Assembly: GCA_020721485.1 (NCBI GenBank)
Contig: DYMR01000048.1
Coordinates: forward strand, 1-6,806
Direction of reading: 5' to 3'
DNA: 6,806 nucleotides
Source: Halothiobacillus neapolitanus
GTDB taxonomy: Bacteria; Pseudomonadota; Gammaproteobacteria; Halothiobacillales; Halothiobacillaceae
Under the pieces are notes generated by a model. It did no database searches. It had not been told where the DNA came from and saw only the letters and a program-made list of their open reading frames with translations. The position numbers were made by a program, and so were the translations under genes. Below are positions 1 to 5,536 of the stretch, piece after piece. Within the stretch, counting starts at the first letter, position 1. Each line of letters starts with the position of its first letter.

Positions 1-51
1 GTGCGGGCGCAGGCGACGCCCGATTTGCCGCCGATCATTATTGAAGAATGA
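1..51 (+). CDS. C-terminal end of an unidentified upstream gene (5' partial)
   Basis: From the first base this frame reads 16 sense codons (V R A Q A T P D L P P I I I E E) and then TGA at 49-51. The acidic, hydrophobic ending looks like a natural protein C-terminus. The +3 frame stops at 44; the +2 frame stays open but runs through the 15-bp repeats, so it is a poor alternative. Too little is present to name a product. Only 114 bases separate this stop from the tpx ATG, so the gene could be the preceding member of the same transcript, but no terminator or convincing promoter was seen in the gap to decide it. Confidence 0.45.
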   Translation: MRAQATPDLPPIIIEE

Positions 52-90
52 ACCGAAAATAACCGGTAGCATCAACCGCTGTTCCACCCA

Positions 91-150
91 CCCCCGAAGA
101 TGCACGACCCGAAGCAGAACGACCCGAAGCAGAACGACCCGAAGCAGAAC
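91..150 (+). repeat. 15-bp tandem repeat, three perfect copies plus one degenerate copy
   Basis: The unit GACCCGAAGCAGAAC occurs three times without a mismatch at 106-120, 121-135 and 136-150. The preceding 15 bases (91-105) match the unit at 10 of 15 positions in the same register, which looks like a decayed fourth copy. The array ends three bases before the tpx Shine-Dalgarno sequence. It is in frame with tpx and has no stop, so from an ATG at 100 it would encode three DPKQN pentapeptides as an N-terminal extension. The unit has no self-complementarity suggesting a hairpin. Role unknown: slippage product, leader element or protein-binding sites are all possible. Confidence 0.9.
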
Positions 151-153
151 AAT

Positions 154-159
154 AGGAGA
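154..159 (+). promoter_or_regulatory. Shine-Dalgarno sequence of tpx
   Basis: AGGAGA lies with 7 bases between its last G (158) and the ATG at 166. It is the strongest ribosome binding site at the left end and selects ATG 166 over the upstream in-frame ATG at 100, which has only a weak GAAG in front of it. Confidence 0.75.
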
Positions 160-165
160 AACCCG

Positions 166-666
166 ATGAGCACTGTGACCTTTTTAGGCAATCCCGTGGC
201 CGTGGCCGGCACCCTGCCTTCCGTGGGGCAAGCCGCCCCGGCATTAACCCTGACCGATGGGGAATTAAACGAAATCACCTTGGCGAATTATGCGGGCAAG
301 GCACTGATTCTGAACATTTTTCCGAGCTTGGATACGCCGACCTGCGCGCAGTCCGTGCGCACCTTCAATCAAGAAGCCTCCGCCCGCGCCGGCGTGACCG
401 TGCTGTGCATTTCGCCGGATCTGCCGTTCGCGCAAGGCCGGTTCTGTGGGGCGGAAGGGCTGACGAATGTGGTCACCCTGTCGAGCTTCCGCCATCCCGA
501 ATTTCTCGATGCCTATGGCGTGCGCATTGCGGATAGCGCGCTGCGCGGCTTGGCCGCCCGCGCCGTCGTGGTGTTGGATGCGGCGCACCGCGTGACCCAT
601 GTGGAACTGGTGTCTGAAATTGCCGATGAGCCGAACTATGCGGCGGCGTTGGCTGCCTTGGCGTGA
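166..666 (+). CDS. tpx: Thiol peroxidase Tpx (2-Cys atypical peroxiredoxin)
   Basis: The 166-residue protein is colinear with E. coli Tpx, including the N-terminal FLGNPV segment. Tpx reduces hydrogen peroxide and alkyl hydroperoxides, taking electrons from thioredoxin; the enzyme is soluble. The peroxidatic cysteine is Cys60 in the motif FPSLDTPTC, the resolving cysteine is Cys94 in RFCGAEGL, and a third cysteine (Cys81) is in LCISPDLPFAQ. Arg132 in LAARAVVV matches the conserved active-site arginine region. The length is normal for the family. ATG 166 is chosen because of the well-placed AGGAGA and because homologues begin at this methionine; starting at ATG 100 would add a repeat-encoded 22-residue extension. 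The TGA stop overlaps the GTG start of the kinase gene. It is the first gene of a four-gene coupled cluster. Confidence 0.96.
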   Translation: MSTVTFLGNPVAVAGTLPSVGQAAPALTLTDGELNEITLANYAGKALILNIFPSLDTPTCAQSVRTFNQEASARAGVTVLCISPDLPFAQGRFCGAEGLTNVVTLSSFRHPEFLDAYGVRIADSALRGLAARAVVVLDAAHRVTHVELVSEIADEPNYAAALAALA

Positions 667-1583
667 GCCAAATTCCCGCGCGCCGCCTAGGGATTGACCT
701 CGGCGGCACCAAGATTGAAGTCGCCGTTCTCGATGCCGAGGGCGGCTTTCTTTTTCGTGAGCGCCGCCCGACCCCGCAGGGGGATTATTCGGGCACGATC
801 GAGACCATGGCGGCCTTGGTGGCGGCGGCAGAACAGGCCGTCGGCGCGGTGGATTCGATCGGTGTCGGCACGCCCGGCACCACCACGCCGCAGACGGGAC
901 GCATCAAAAATGCCAACTCGGTGGTGCTCAATGGTCGTCCGTTGCAGGCGGATTTGCAGCGGGCGCTCGGTCGTTCGGTCGTGATGGCGAACGATGCGAA
1001 TTGCTTGGCGCTGTCTGAAGCGCAGGGCGGAGCGGCGGCGGGCGCGCAGTCGGTATTCGGGGTCATTCTCGGCACCGGCGTGGGCGGCGGGCTGGTGTTC
1101 GATGGGCGCTTAATCGGCGGGCATAACGGCATTGCCGGGGAATGGGGGCACAACCCTTTGCCTTGGGCGCGCGAGGACGAGCGGCCTGGGCCGGCCTGCT
1201 GGTGTGGCCAACAGGGGTGCATCGAAACCTGGTTGTCTGGCCCTGCGTTCATGCGGGATCACCAGGCCGCGACGGGGCGGGCGTGGGATGCCCCCGCGAT
1301 CATCGCTGCCGTTTGGGCGGGGGACGCGGCGGCACAGGCGGCCTTGGATCGGTATGCCGACCGGCTCGCGCGCGGTTTGGCCAGCGTCATCAATCTGTTC
1401 GACCCGGAAGTGATCGTGCTCGGTGGCGGCCTATCCAATGTCGCGGCGCTGTACCGCACCGTGCCGGCGCGCTGGAATGATTGGGTGTTTTCCGACCCGA
1501 TCCGCAGCCGCTTGGTGGCGCCGCAGTTTGGCGATTCCTCCGGTGTGCGCGGCGCGGCATTCCTGCCGGGTTGCCTCGCATGA
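663..1583 (+). CDS. mak: ROK-family sugar kinase, fructokinase (Mak) type
   Basis: A 306-residue cytosolic ROK kinase, similar along its whole length to E. coli Mak (YajF), which phosphorylates fructose to fructose-6-phosphate with ATP. Visible motifs are the N-terminal phosphate loop GIDLGGTK (10-17), the KNANS segment (82-86), NDAN (110-113) with the likely catalytic base Asp111, the glycine-rich LGTGVGGG (136-143), [10 protein letters not shown] (159-168), and the zinc motif [10 protein letters not shown] with Cys179, Cys181 and Cys186 acting together with His163. Near the C-terminus are [13 protein letters not shown] (247-259) and DSSGVRGAA (291-299). Glucose, mannose or N-acetyl sugars remain possible substrates, but the overall match favours fructokinase. 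The start is GTG, whose last two bases lie in the tpx stop codon (GTGA), with only a weak Shine-Dalgarno sequence. Translation is therefore probably coupled to tpx. Confidence 0.88.
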   Translation: MSQIPARRLGIDLGGTKIEVAVLDAEGGFLFRERRPTPQGDYSGTIETMAALVAAAEQAVGAVDSIGVGTPGTTTPQTGRIKNANSVVLNGRPLQADLQRALGRSVVMANDANCLALSEAQGGAAAGAQSVFGVILGTGVGGGLVFDGRLIGGHNGIAGEWGHNPLPWAREDERPGPACWCGQQGCIETWLSGPAFMRDHQAATGRAWDAPAIIAAVWAGDAAAQAALDRYADRLARGLASVINLFDPEVIVLGGGLSNVAALYRTVPARWNDWVFSDPIRSRLVAPQFGDSSGVRGAAFLPGCLA

Positions 1584-2881
1584 CGGCGGCGCTGATTTTT
1601 CTGTTCACGCTCGGGCTGGTGTTGTGGCAACCGCGCTGGCGCGGCTTTTCGCTGGGCATCGGCTGGAGCGCGAGTCTGGGGGCGCTCTTGGCCTTGGCGC
1701 TCGGGGTGGTGCAGTGGGGCGATATTCCGCTGGTGTGGGGCATCGTCTGGAATGCGACCTTCACCTTTATTGCCTTGATTATCATCAGCTTGATTCTGGA
1801 TGAAGCCGGATTTTTTACCTACCTCGCCTTGCAAGTCGCACGGGCGGCGGGCGGGCGCGGTGGGCGGCTGTTCGTGTTTTTGGTCGGTTTGGGCGCAGCG
1901 GTGTCGGCACTGTTCGCCAACGACGGCGCAGCCCTGATTCTCACGCCGATTGTGATCGGGGTGTTGCTGGCCCTGCGCTTTTCGCCGCCGGCGACGCTGG
2001 CGTTCGTGATGGCCGCTGGGTTTATTGCCGATACCGCGAGCCTGCCGCTGCCGGTGTCGAATTTGGTGAACATCATCGTGGCGGATTATTTCGGGCTGGG
2101 TTTTGCGGCATACACCGCCGTGATGCTGCCGGTCACGCTGGTGGCGGTGCTCGCCTCGCTGGGGGTGTTGTGGTGGTTTTATCGGCGCGACATTCCTCGG
2201 CACTATGCGGTCGCGGCGCTGGAACCGCCCGCGCGGGTGATTCTCGACCGGCGCGTGTTTTTGGCGGGCTGGGTGGCGTTGCTCTGGCTGCTGTTCGGCT
2301 TTTTCGTGCTCGATGGCTGGGGCGTGCCGGTCAGCGCGGTGGCGGGCATCGGCGCGCTGGGACTGTTGGCCGTGGCGCAGCGCGGCGGGCGCATCGACAC
2401 CCGGGGCGTGCTGCGGCATGCGCCGTGGTCGGTGGTGGTGTTTTCGCTCGGCATGTATTTGGTGGTGTACGGCCTGAGCCACGCCGGGCTGACCGAAGGG
2501 CTGTCGCAGTGGTTCGCCGCCTTCGCCGCCACCGGCGTGTGGGGCGCGACCCTCGGCACCGGCATCAGCATGGCGGTGCTTTCGGCCGGGCTGAATAATC
2601 TGCCTGCCGTGCTGATCGGTTCACTCGCCATCGAGGGCAGCGGGGCGACGGGTGCCGCGCACACGGCGATGGTCTACGCCAACATCATCGGCTGCGATTT
2701 GGGGCCGAAATTCACCCCGATTGGCAGCCTCGCCACCCTGCTGTGGCTGCATGTGTTGGCGCGCAAACACATCGTGATTGGCTGGGGATATTACCTGCGC
2801 GTGGGGCTGGTGCTGACCACGCCCGTGCTGCTGCTCACCCTGCTGGCGCTGGCCGCGCGGTTATCGTGGAGCCCGACATGA
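1580..2881 (+). CDS. arsB: Arsenite/antimonite efflux permease ArsB
   Basis: A 433-residue, strongly hydrophobic inner-membrane protein of the ArsB type in the ion transporter superfamily. It exports As(III) and Sb(III), driven by the proton gradient or by an ArsA ATPase where one exists. It aligns with E. coli ArsB from end to end: [15 protein letters not shown] (25-39), [19 protein letters not shown] (57-75), [15 protein letters not shown] (112-126), [16 protein letters not shown] (142-157), the SNLVNI segment, [12 protein letters not shown] (288-299), and [21 protein letters not shown] (371-391). About a dozen membrane spans can be read by hydrophobicity. Cys372 is the only cysteine. The ATG overlaps the kinase stop as ATGA, and the start agrees with E. 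coli ArsB, so an upstream in-frame extension was rejected. No arsR, arsC, arsA or arsD is present nearby, which is unusual for arsB. Confidence 0.95.
   Translation: MTAALIFLFTLGLVLWQPRWRGFSLGIGWSASLGALLALALGVVQWGDIPLVWGIVWNATFTFIALIIISLILDEAGFFTYLALQVARAAGGRGGRLFVFLVGLGAAVSALFANDGAALILTPIVIGVLLALRFSPPATLAFVMAAGFIADTASLPLPVSNLVNIIVADYFGLGFAAYTAVMLPVTLVAVLASLGVLWWFYRRDIPRHYAVAALEPPARVILDRRVFLAGWVALLWLLFGFFVLDGWGVPVSAVAGIGALGLLAVAQRGGRIDTRGVLRHAPWSVVVFSLGMYLVVYGLSHAGLTEGLSQWFAAFAATGVWGATLGTGISMAVLSAGLNNLPAVLIGSLAIEGSGATGAAHTAMVYANIIGCDLGPKFTPIGSLATLLWLHVLARKHIVIGWGYYLRVGLVLTTPVLLLTLLALAARLSWSPT
2868..2871 (+). promoter_or_regulatory. Shine-Dalgarno sequence of xseA inside the arsB end
   Basis: GGAG lies six bases before the ATG at 2878, within the last codons of arsB. 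It supports the xseA start at the ATGA overlap rather than a start further upstream in the same open frame. Confidence 0.55.
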
Positions 2882-4353
2882 ATTCCGTACTTTCCGTCAC
2901 ATCACTCAATGAACTCGCCAAGCAAGTGCTCGAAACCGGCATCGGGCGGGTGCAGGTTGCGGGGGAAATTCGCAGTCTGAGCCGCCCGTCGTCCGGGCAT
3001 GTGTATTTCCAGCTCAAAGATGACCGCGCCGAAGTGCGCTGCGCCCTGTTCCGCAACAGCGCGCAACGGCTGCGCATCGAGCTGAACAATGGCGATGCCG
3101 TGGTCGTGCAGGGCATGGTGTCGATGTACACCCCGCGCGGAGATTTTCAGCTCATCGCCAGCCACATCGAACTGGCCGGCGATGGTCGGCTGGCGGCACT
3201 GTTCGAAGCGTTGAAGAAAAAACTGCTGGCCGAAGGGCTGTTCGATGCCGCGCGTAAACGCCCGCTGCCCGCCTGGCCGCGCCGTGTTTTGGTGATTACC
3301 TCGGCGACGGGCGCGGCGCTGCACGATGTCGAAGTTACCCTCATTCGCCGCCTGCCGTGGCTGCAAATCCACCTGCTGCCCGTCGCGGTGCAGGGCGATA
3401 CGGCAGCGGCAGAACTCACCGCCGCCGTCACCTGCATTCAGCCGGATTCTGCCGATGTGGTGCTGCTGGTGCGCGGCGGCGGATCCATGAGCGATTTATG
3501 GCCGTTCAACGATGAAGCCTTGGCGCGCGCGATTGCCGCCTGCCCGGTGCCCGTCATCAGCGGGGTCGGGCATGAAATCGACTTTTCCATCAGCGATTTT
3601 GTGGCCGATGTCCGCGCGGCAACGCCCACCGCCGCCGCCGAACTCGCCACCCCGATCACGCGCAGCAGTCTGCGCAGCCGCACCGAAGCCCTGGCGCATC
3701 GGCTCGATCAACGCAGCCAAGCGCAGTGGCGCGCGCTCAGCCAGCGGGTGGATGAATACAGCCTGCGGCTGAATCGCGTGGTTCGGCACGGCTTCAGCCC
3801 CGCCGCCGCCCGCCGACTGATGACCGCGCAGGCGGCGCTGCCGGTCGCTCTCGGGCGCATCCTACAGCCGCAGCGCCAACGGCTTGCCGCGCTGGAACGC
3901 CGCCTCAACAACGCCCATCCCCGTCGGGCGCTGGTGGCGCAACAGCAGCGCAATGCACGGTTGCATGCCCGCCTTACCTTGGCGTTGTCCCGCCAACTGG
4001 CGGCGCGGCGGCAGCGTGAAATCCGGCTGCTCGACCGGCTCGATCCCGCGCGCTGGCACCCGCGCTGGCAAGGGCTGGCGCCACAGATCGACGCCCGCCG
4101 CCGACAACACCTCGCCAGGCTTCGGCAATACCTCGCCCAGCAACGCCAGCGGGTCGCGGCACTTTCCGCCATGCTCGACGCACTGGCGCCCACGCGCGTC
4201 CTCGACCGAGGCTACACCGTCGTGCAACTAGCCGATGGCCATGTGCCGACCGGTGTCGAATTACACACCGCGCTCAACACCGCCGCCCCCGTCGCGCTCA
4301 CCCTGCGCTTCGCCGATCGCCAGATCGGCCTGGATGCGTACCCGCCGGAATAG
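2878..4353 (+). CDS. xseA: Exodeoxyribonuclease VII large subunit XseA
   Basis: The 491-residue large, catalytic subunit of exonuclease VII, a cytosolic enzyme that degrades single-stranded DNA from both ends and works with several copies of the small subunit XseB. The N-terminal OB-fold is at about residues 1-100 ([22 protein letters not shown] region, then AEVRCALFR and YTPRGDFQL). The catalytic domain follows: LAEGLFD (117-123), [11 protein letters not shown] (140-150), VRGGGS with Arg199 (198-203), DLWPFNDE (206-213), and [20 protein letters not shown] (231-250) with His232 and Asp235. Residues from about 265 to 440 are Gln/Arg/Leu-rich, as in the long helical region that binds XseB. LDRGYTVV (442-449) matches the conserved C-terminal motif. 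It is somewhat longer than E. coli XseA (about 456). The ATG overlaps the arsB stop (ATGA). xseB is not in the window. Confidence 0.96.
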   Translation: MNSVLSVTSLNELAKQVLETGIGRVQVAGEIRSLSRPSSGHVYFQLKDDRAEVRCALFRNSAQRLRIELNNGDAVVVQGMVSMYTPRGDFQLIASHIELAGDGRLAALFEALKKKLLAEGLFDAARKRPLPAWPRRVLVITSATGAALHDVEVTLIRRLPWLQIHLLPVAVQGDTAAAELTAAVTCIQPDSADVVLLVRGGGSMSDLWPFNDEALARAIAACPVPVISGVGHEIDFSISDFVADVRAATPTAAAELATPITRSSLRSRTEALAHRLDQRSQAQWRALSQRVDEYSLRLNRVVRHGFSPAAARRLMTAQAALPVALGRILQPQRQRLAALERRLNNAHPRRALVAQQQRNARLHARLTLALSRQLAARRQREIRLLDRLDPARWHPRWQGLAPQIDARRRQHLARLRQYLAQQRQRVAALSAMLDALAPTRVLDRGYTVVQLADGHVPTGVELHTALNTAAPVALTLRFADRQIGLDAYPPE

Positions 4354-4448
4354 CCGCCTTATCTTCGCTGCGGTGTAAAAAAACCCGACAAGACAATACT
4401 TGTGAATGGCCTGGGGCATCGCGGGGGACGCCTGAACGACTGCCCGCA

Positions 4449-4477
4449 TTGACCCGTTCGTGGGGGCTGTGCAAAAT
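4449..4477 (+). promoter_or_regulatory. Possible promoter of the parD gene
   Basis: TTGACC (4449-4454) resembles a sigma-70 -35 box. With a 17-base spacer, CAAAAT (4472-4477) could be the -10 box, matching TATAAT at 4 of 6 positions. It is in the only AT-rich stretch of the 153-base spacer between xseA and parD and would give a leader of roughly 20 bases. This is consensus matching by eye only; no clear terminator for the upstream cluster was found in the same spacer. Confidence 0.35.
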
Positions 4478-4490
4478 ATTTGTTATTAAC
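4474..4490. promoter_or_regulatory. Small adjacent palindromes, candidate ParD operator
   Basis: AAATATTT (4474-4481) is a perfect 8-base palindrome and is followed directly by GTTATTAAC (4482-4490), with GTTA and TAAC arms around a central T. They lie at the expected start of transcription, just before the parD ribosome binding site. ParD-family proteins repress their own operons through a ribbon-helix-helix domain, so this is a reasonable operator candidate. AT-rich short palindromes also arise by chance. Confidence 0.3.
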
Positions 4491-4494
4491 AGTT

Positions 4495-4500
4495 AGGAGG
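4495..4500 (+). promoter_or_regulatory. Shine-Dalgarno sequence deciding the parD GTG start
   Basis: AGGAGG is a near-perfect ribosome binding site with six bases to the GTG at 4507. It selects this GTG over an in-frame ATG-free extension that reaches back to about 4480. Confidence 0.8.
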
Positions 4501-4506
4501 TTCGCC

Positions 4507-4764
4507 GTGCCCACCAGTGTCGCCCTTGGAAATCACTTTGAAACTTTTATTCGCGATCAGGTGCAGAGCGGTCGCTTCAACAATGTCAGCGAGGTGGTGC
4601 GGGCGGGACTGCGCTTGCTGGAAGAAACCGAGGAGCGTAAGCGGCTTGAACTCGACGCACTGCGCGCGGAAATTGCCGCAGGCCGCGCCAGTGGCACAGC
4701 CACGCCCGCCGAGGCGGTGTTTGATCGGCTTGAGGCCAAGTACGCGCCACCAGCGGATTATTGA
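4507..4764 (+). CDS. parD: ParD-family antitoxin of a type II toxin-antitoxin module
   Basis: An 85-residue protein with the typical ParD layout. A short N-terminal strand (TSVALG, residues 3-8) and two helices (about 9-20 and 26-40) form a ribbon-helix-helix DNA-binding domain. The signature GRFNNVSEVVRAGLRLLEE (22-40) is characteristic of chromosomal ParD proteins. The charged C-terminal half (about 43-85) would normally wrap around and neutralise ParE and becomes ordered on binding. Length is normal and no defect is visible, so the antitoxin looks intact. The GTG start follows a strong AGGAGG and gives the usual MPTSVALG-like N-terminus. The TGA stop shares its A with the ATG of the parE remnant (TGATG). 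With the toxin truncated, remaining roles could be autorepression, neutralising another ParE in the cell, or none. Confidence 0.9.
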   Translation: MPTSVALGNHFETFIRDQVQSGRFNNVSEVVRAGLRLLEETEERKRLELDALRAEIAAGRASGTATPAEAVFDRLEAKYAPPADY

Positions 4765-4907
4765 TGCCTCTGGTTTTCACTCCGCTGGCCGAGCAAGATC
4801 TCGAAATCATTGCCGCCGCCATGCCGCTAGTCGGGTCGTGTTTGTGCTTCGAGACGGCTCAGCCAGTGCAGCGCGTGTTCTTGCGTGTGTCCGCACATTT
4901 CTTCTGA
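4764..4907 (+). pseudogene. parE: Truncated parE toxin remnant
   Basis: Starting at the ATG overlapping the parD stop, the first 17 or so codons (M P L V F T P L A E Q D L E I I A) match the normal ParE N-terminus, that is, the first strand and the start of the first helix. ParE toxins are usually about 95-100 residues and poison DNA gyrase. Here the family resemblance ends near 4815-4822, and the frame runs on through unrelated residues to TGA at 4905-4907, giving only 47 residues. From 4827 onward the same DNA encodes the end of the convergent cysteine-cluster gene on the other strand. The remaining ParE fold, including the C-terminal part needed for toxicity, is absent. I infer a deletion or recombination junction between about 4815 and 4830. 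Confidence 0.75.
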
Positions 4908-5099
4908 GGGTTTGAGGCCGGCGCAAAAAGCGGGGCGTTCGGGCTGGCCGAAAATTGCGCAGCGGTTGTCGTCGGTGAGTTGCACGCAGCGCACGCCGGC
5001 GGGTTTGCCCTGGGGCATGCCGGGGATGGGGCGGGTGATGGATGGGGCGATGCAGCAGGCGCCGCAGCCGCTGCGACAGGTGGGGGCGTTTGAGTTCAT
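4827..5099 (-). CDS. YkgJ-family cysteine-cluster protein (predicted zinc/iron-binding)
   Basis: With the start at 5099 this is a 90-residue protein of the YkgJ family, small proteins with a conserved set of cysteines annotated as a putative zinc- or iron-chelating domain; their biochemical role is not established. Eight cysteines are visible: Cys8, Cys12, Cys15 and Cys16 in CRSGCGACC, then Cys38, Cys47, Cys59 and Cys69. Between them are the family features APSI, PIPGMPQGKPAGVRCVQL and RPAFCAGLKPSEEMCG. The ATG at 5099 is preferred because known members begin just before CRSGCGACC. A longer in-frame start at 5177 overlaps the upstream stop as ATGA but would translate through a GC hairpin into a non-conserved 26-residue extension. 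No good Shine-Dalgarno sequence precedes either start. Its tail overlaps the convergent parE remnant. Confidence 0.85.
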   Translation of the reverse strand: MNSNAPTCRSGCGACCIAPSITRPIPGMPQGKPAGVRCVQLTDDNRCAIFGQPERPAFCAGLKPSEEMCGHTQEHALHWLSRLEAQTRPD

Positions 5100-5133
5100 G
5101 CGGGGATTATTTGGGCGGATTGAGTGAACACAC

Positions 5134-5160
5134 GCTCCCCCTGCGTGAAGGGGGGGCGAG
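5134..5160. repeat. GC-rich inverted repeat between the FlhB-like gene and the cysteine-cluster gene
   Basis: CCCCC (5137-5141) and a run of seven G (5150-5156) face each other across the loop TGCGTGAA. CGC on one side and GCG on the other could extend the stem with a one-base bulge. There is no T-run after it on the minus strand, so it is not a standard intrinsic terminator. It resembles the small GC palindromes often scattered between proteobacterial genes. Its position supports reading 5100-5173 as non-coding. Confidence 0.45.
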
Positions 5161-5173
5161 GAATCACAGGGTT

Positions 5174-5533
5174 TCATGGTTGTTCGCTCGGCGGTTCGCT
5201 CGGTGGTTTTTCGGCGGCTTGTTGCCGGGTCTGTTGGGCGCGCCGCAGCACTTCTTCGTGTTTGCCGCTGACGAACAGGGCGTAGCTCAGTACTTCGGCC
5301 ACGGCGCGAAAGAGCGCAGGCGGGATGTGGTCGCCGAGATCGAGTTGGCTGAGGGCTTGGACGAGCGCGGGGTCTTCGACGAGCGGGATGTCGGCGGTCT
5401 GCGCGCGGGCGATGATTTGTTCGGCCACGGCGTGCTGGCCGGTGGCGACGACGGTGGGGATGTTTTCGCCATCGTATTTGAGTGCGACGGCGCGGGTGGC
5501 CGGTTTGCCGCTGGGCGGTGGGCGGGGTGCCAT
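5174..5533 (-). CDS. FlhB C-terminal-domain-like protein (EscU/YscU/HrcU family export switch homologue)
   Basis: A 119-residue soluble protein matching only the cytoplasmic C-terminal domain of FlhB, the flagellar type III export component that switches substrate specificity. AVALKYD (15-21), VVATG (28-32), ADIPLVEDPALVQAL (47-61), IPPALFRAVAEVLSYAL (70-86) follow the FlhB order closely. There are no membrane segments. Where full FlhB has the autocleavage motif NPTH, this protein has KPAT (10-13), so self-cleavage is not expected. The C-terminal 30 residues are charged and then Pro/Glu/Ser-rich. It starts 3 bases after the FliK-type gene, with GAAGG (5542-5546) as ribosome binding site, so the two are co-expressed. 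Comparable stand-alone FlhB-tail genes occur next to FliK-like genes in other bacteria, such as B. subtilis ylqG-ylqH; their function is not settled. Confidence 0.88.
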   Translation of the reverse strand: MAPRPPPSGKPATRAVALKYDGENIPTVVATGQHAVAEQIIARAQTADIPLVEDPALVQALSQLDLGDHIPPALFRAVAEVLSYALFVSGKHEEVLRRAQQTRQQAAEKPPSEPPSEQP

Positions 5534-5536
5534 GCG

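Noticed and set aside
25..69. Possible promoter for tpx (TTGAAG at 41-46 or CATTAT at 36-41)
   Set aside because: No acceptable partner box at 16-18 base spacing was found for either hexamer, so a promoter cannot be supported here.
1481..1579. Upstream in-frame extension of arsB by 33 codons
   Set aside because: It overlaps the conserved kinase C-terminus, and known ArsB proteins begin at the methionine encoded at 1580.
1259..2482. 407-codon open frame on the minus strand opposite the kinase end and arsB
   Set aside because: It is the antisense shadow of two well-identified genes in GC-rich DNA. Its product is dominated by Arg, His, Gln and Pro with no recognisable domain.
2743..2877. Upstream in-frame extension of xseA by 45 codons
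   Set aside because: It would run through the arsB coding end in another frame. The ATG at 2878 has GGAG at the right distance, forms the ATGA overlap, and matches the XseA family start.
4388..4403. ACAAG / CTTGT inverted repeat with a six-base loop after xseA
   Set aside because: The five-base arms around a six-base loop are too short to support a terminator, and it lies well upstream of the parD promoter candidate. Chance occurrence is likely.
4421..4447. GCGGG and CCCGC inverted repeat after xseA considered as a terminator
   Set aside because: The stem is only five pairs with a 17-base loop and no T-run follows on the plus strand.
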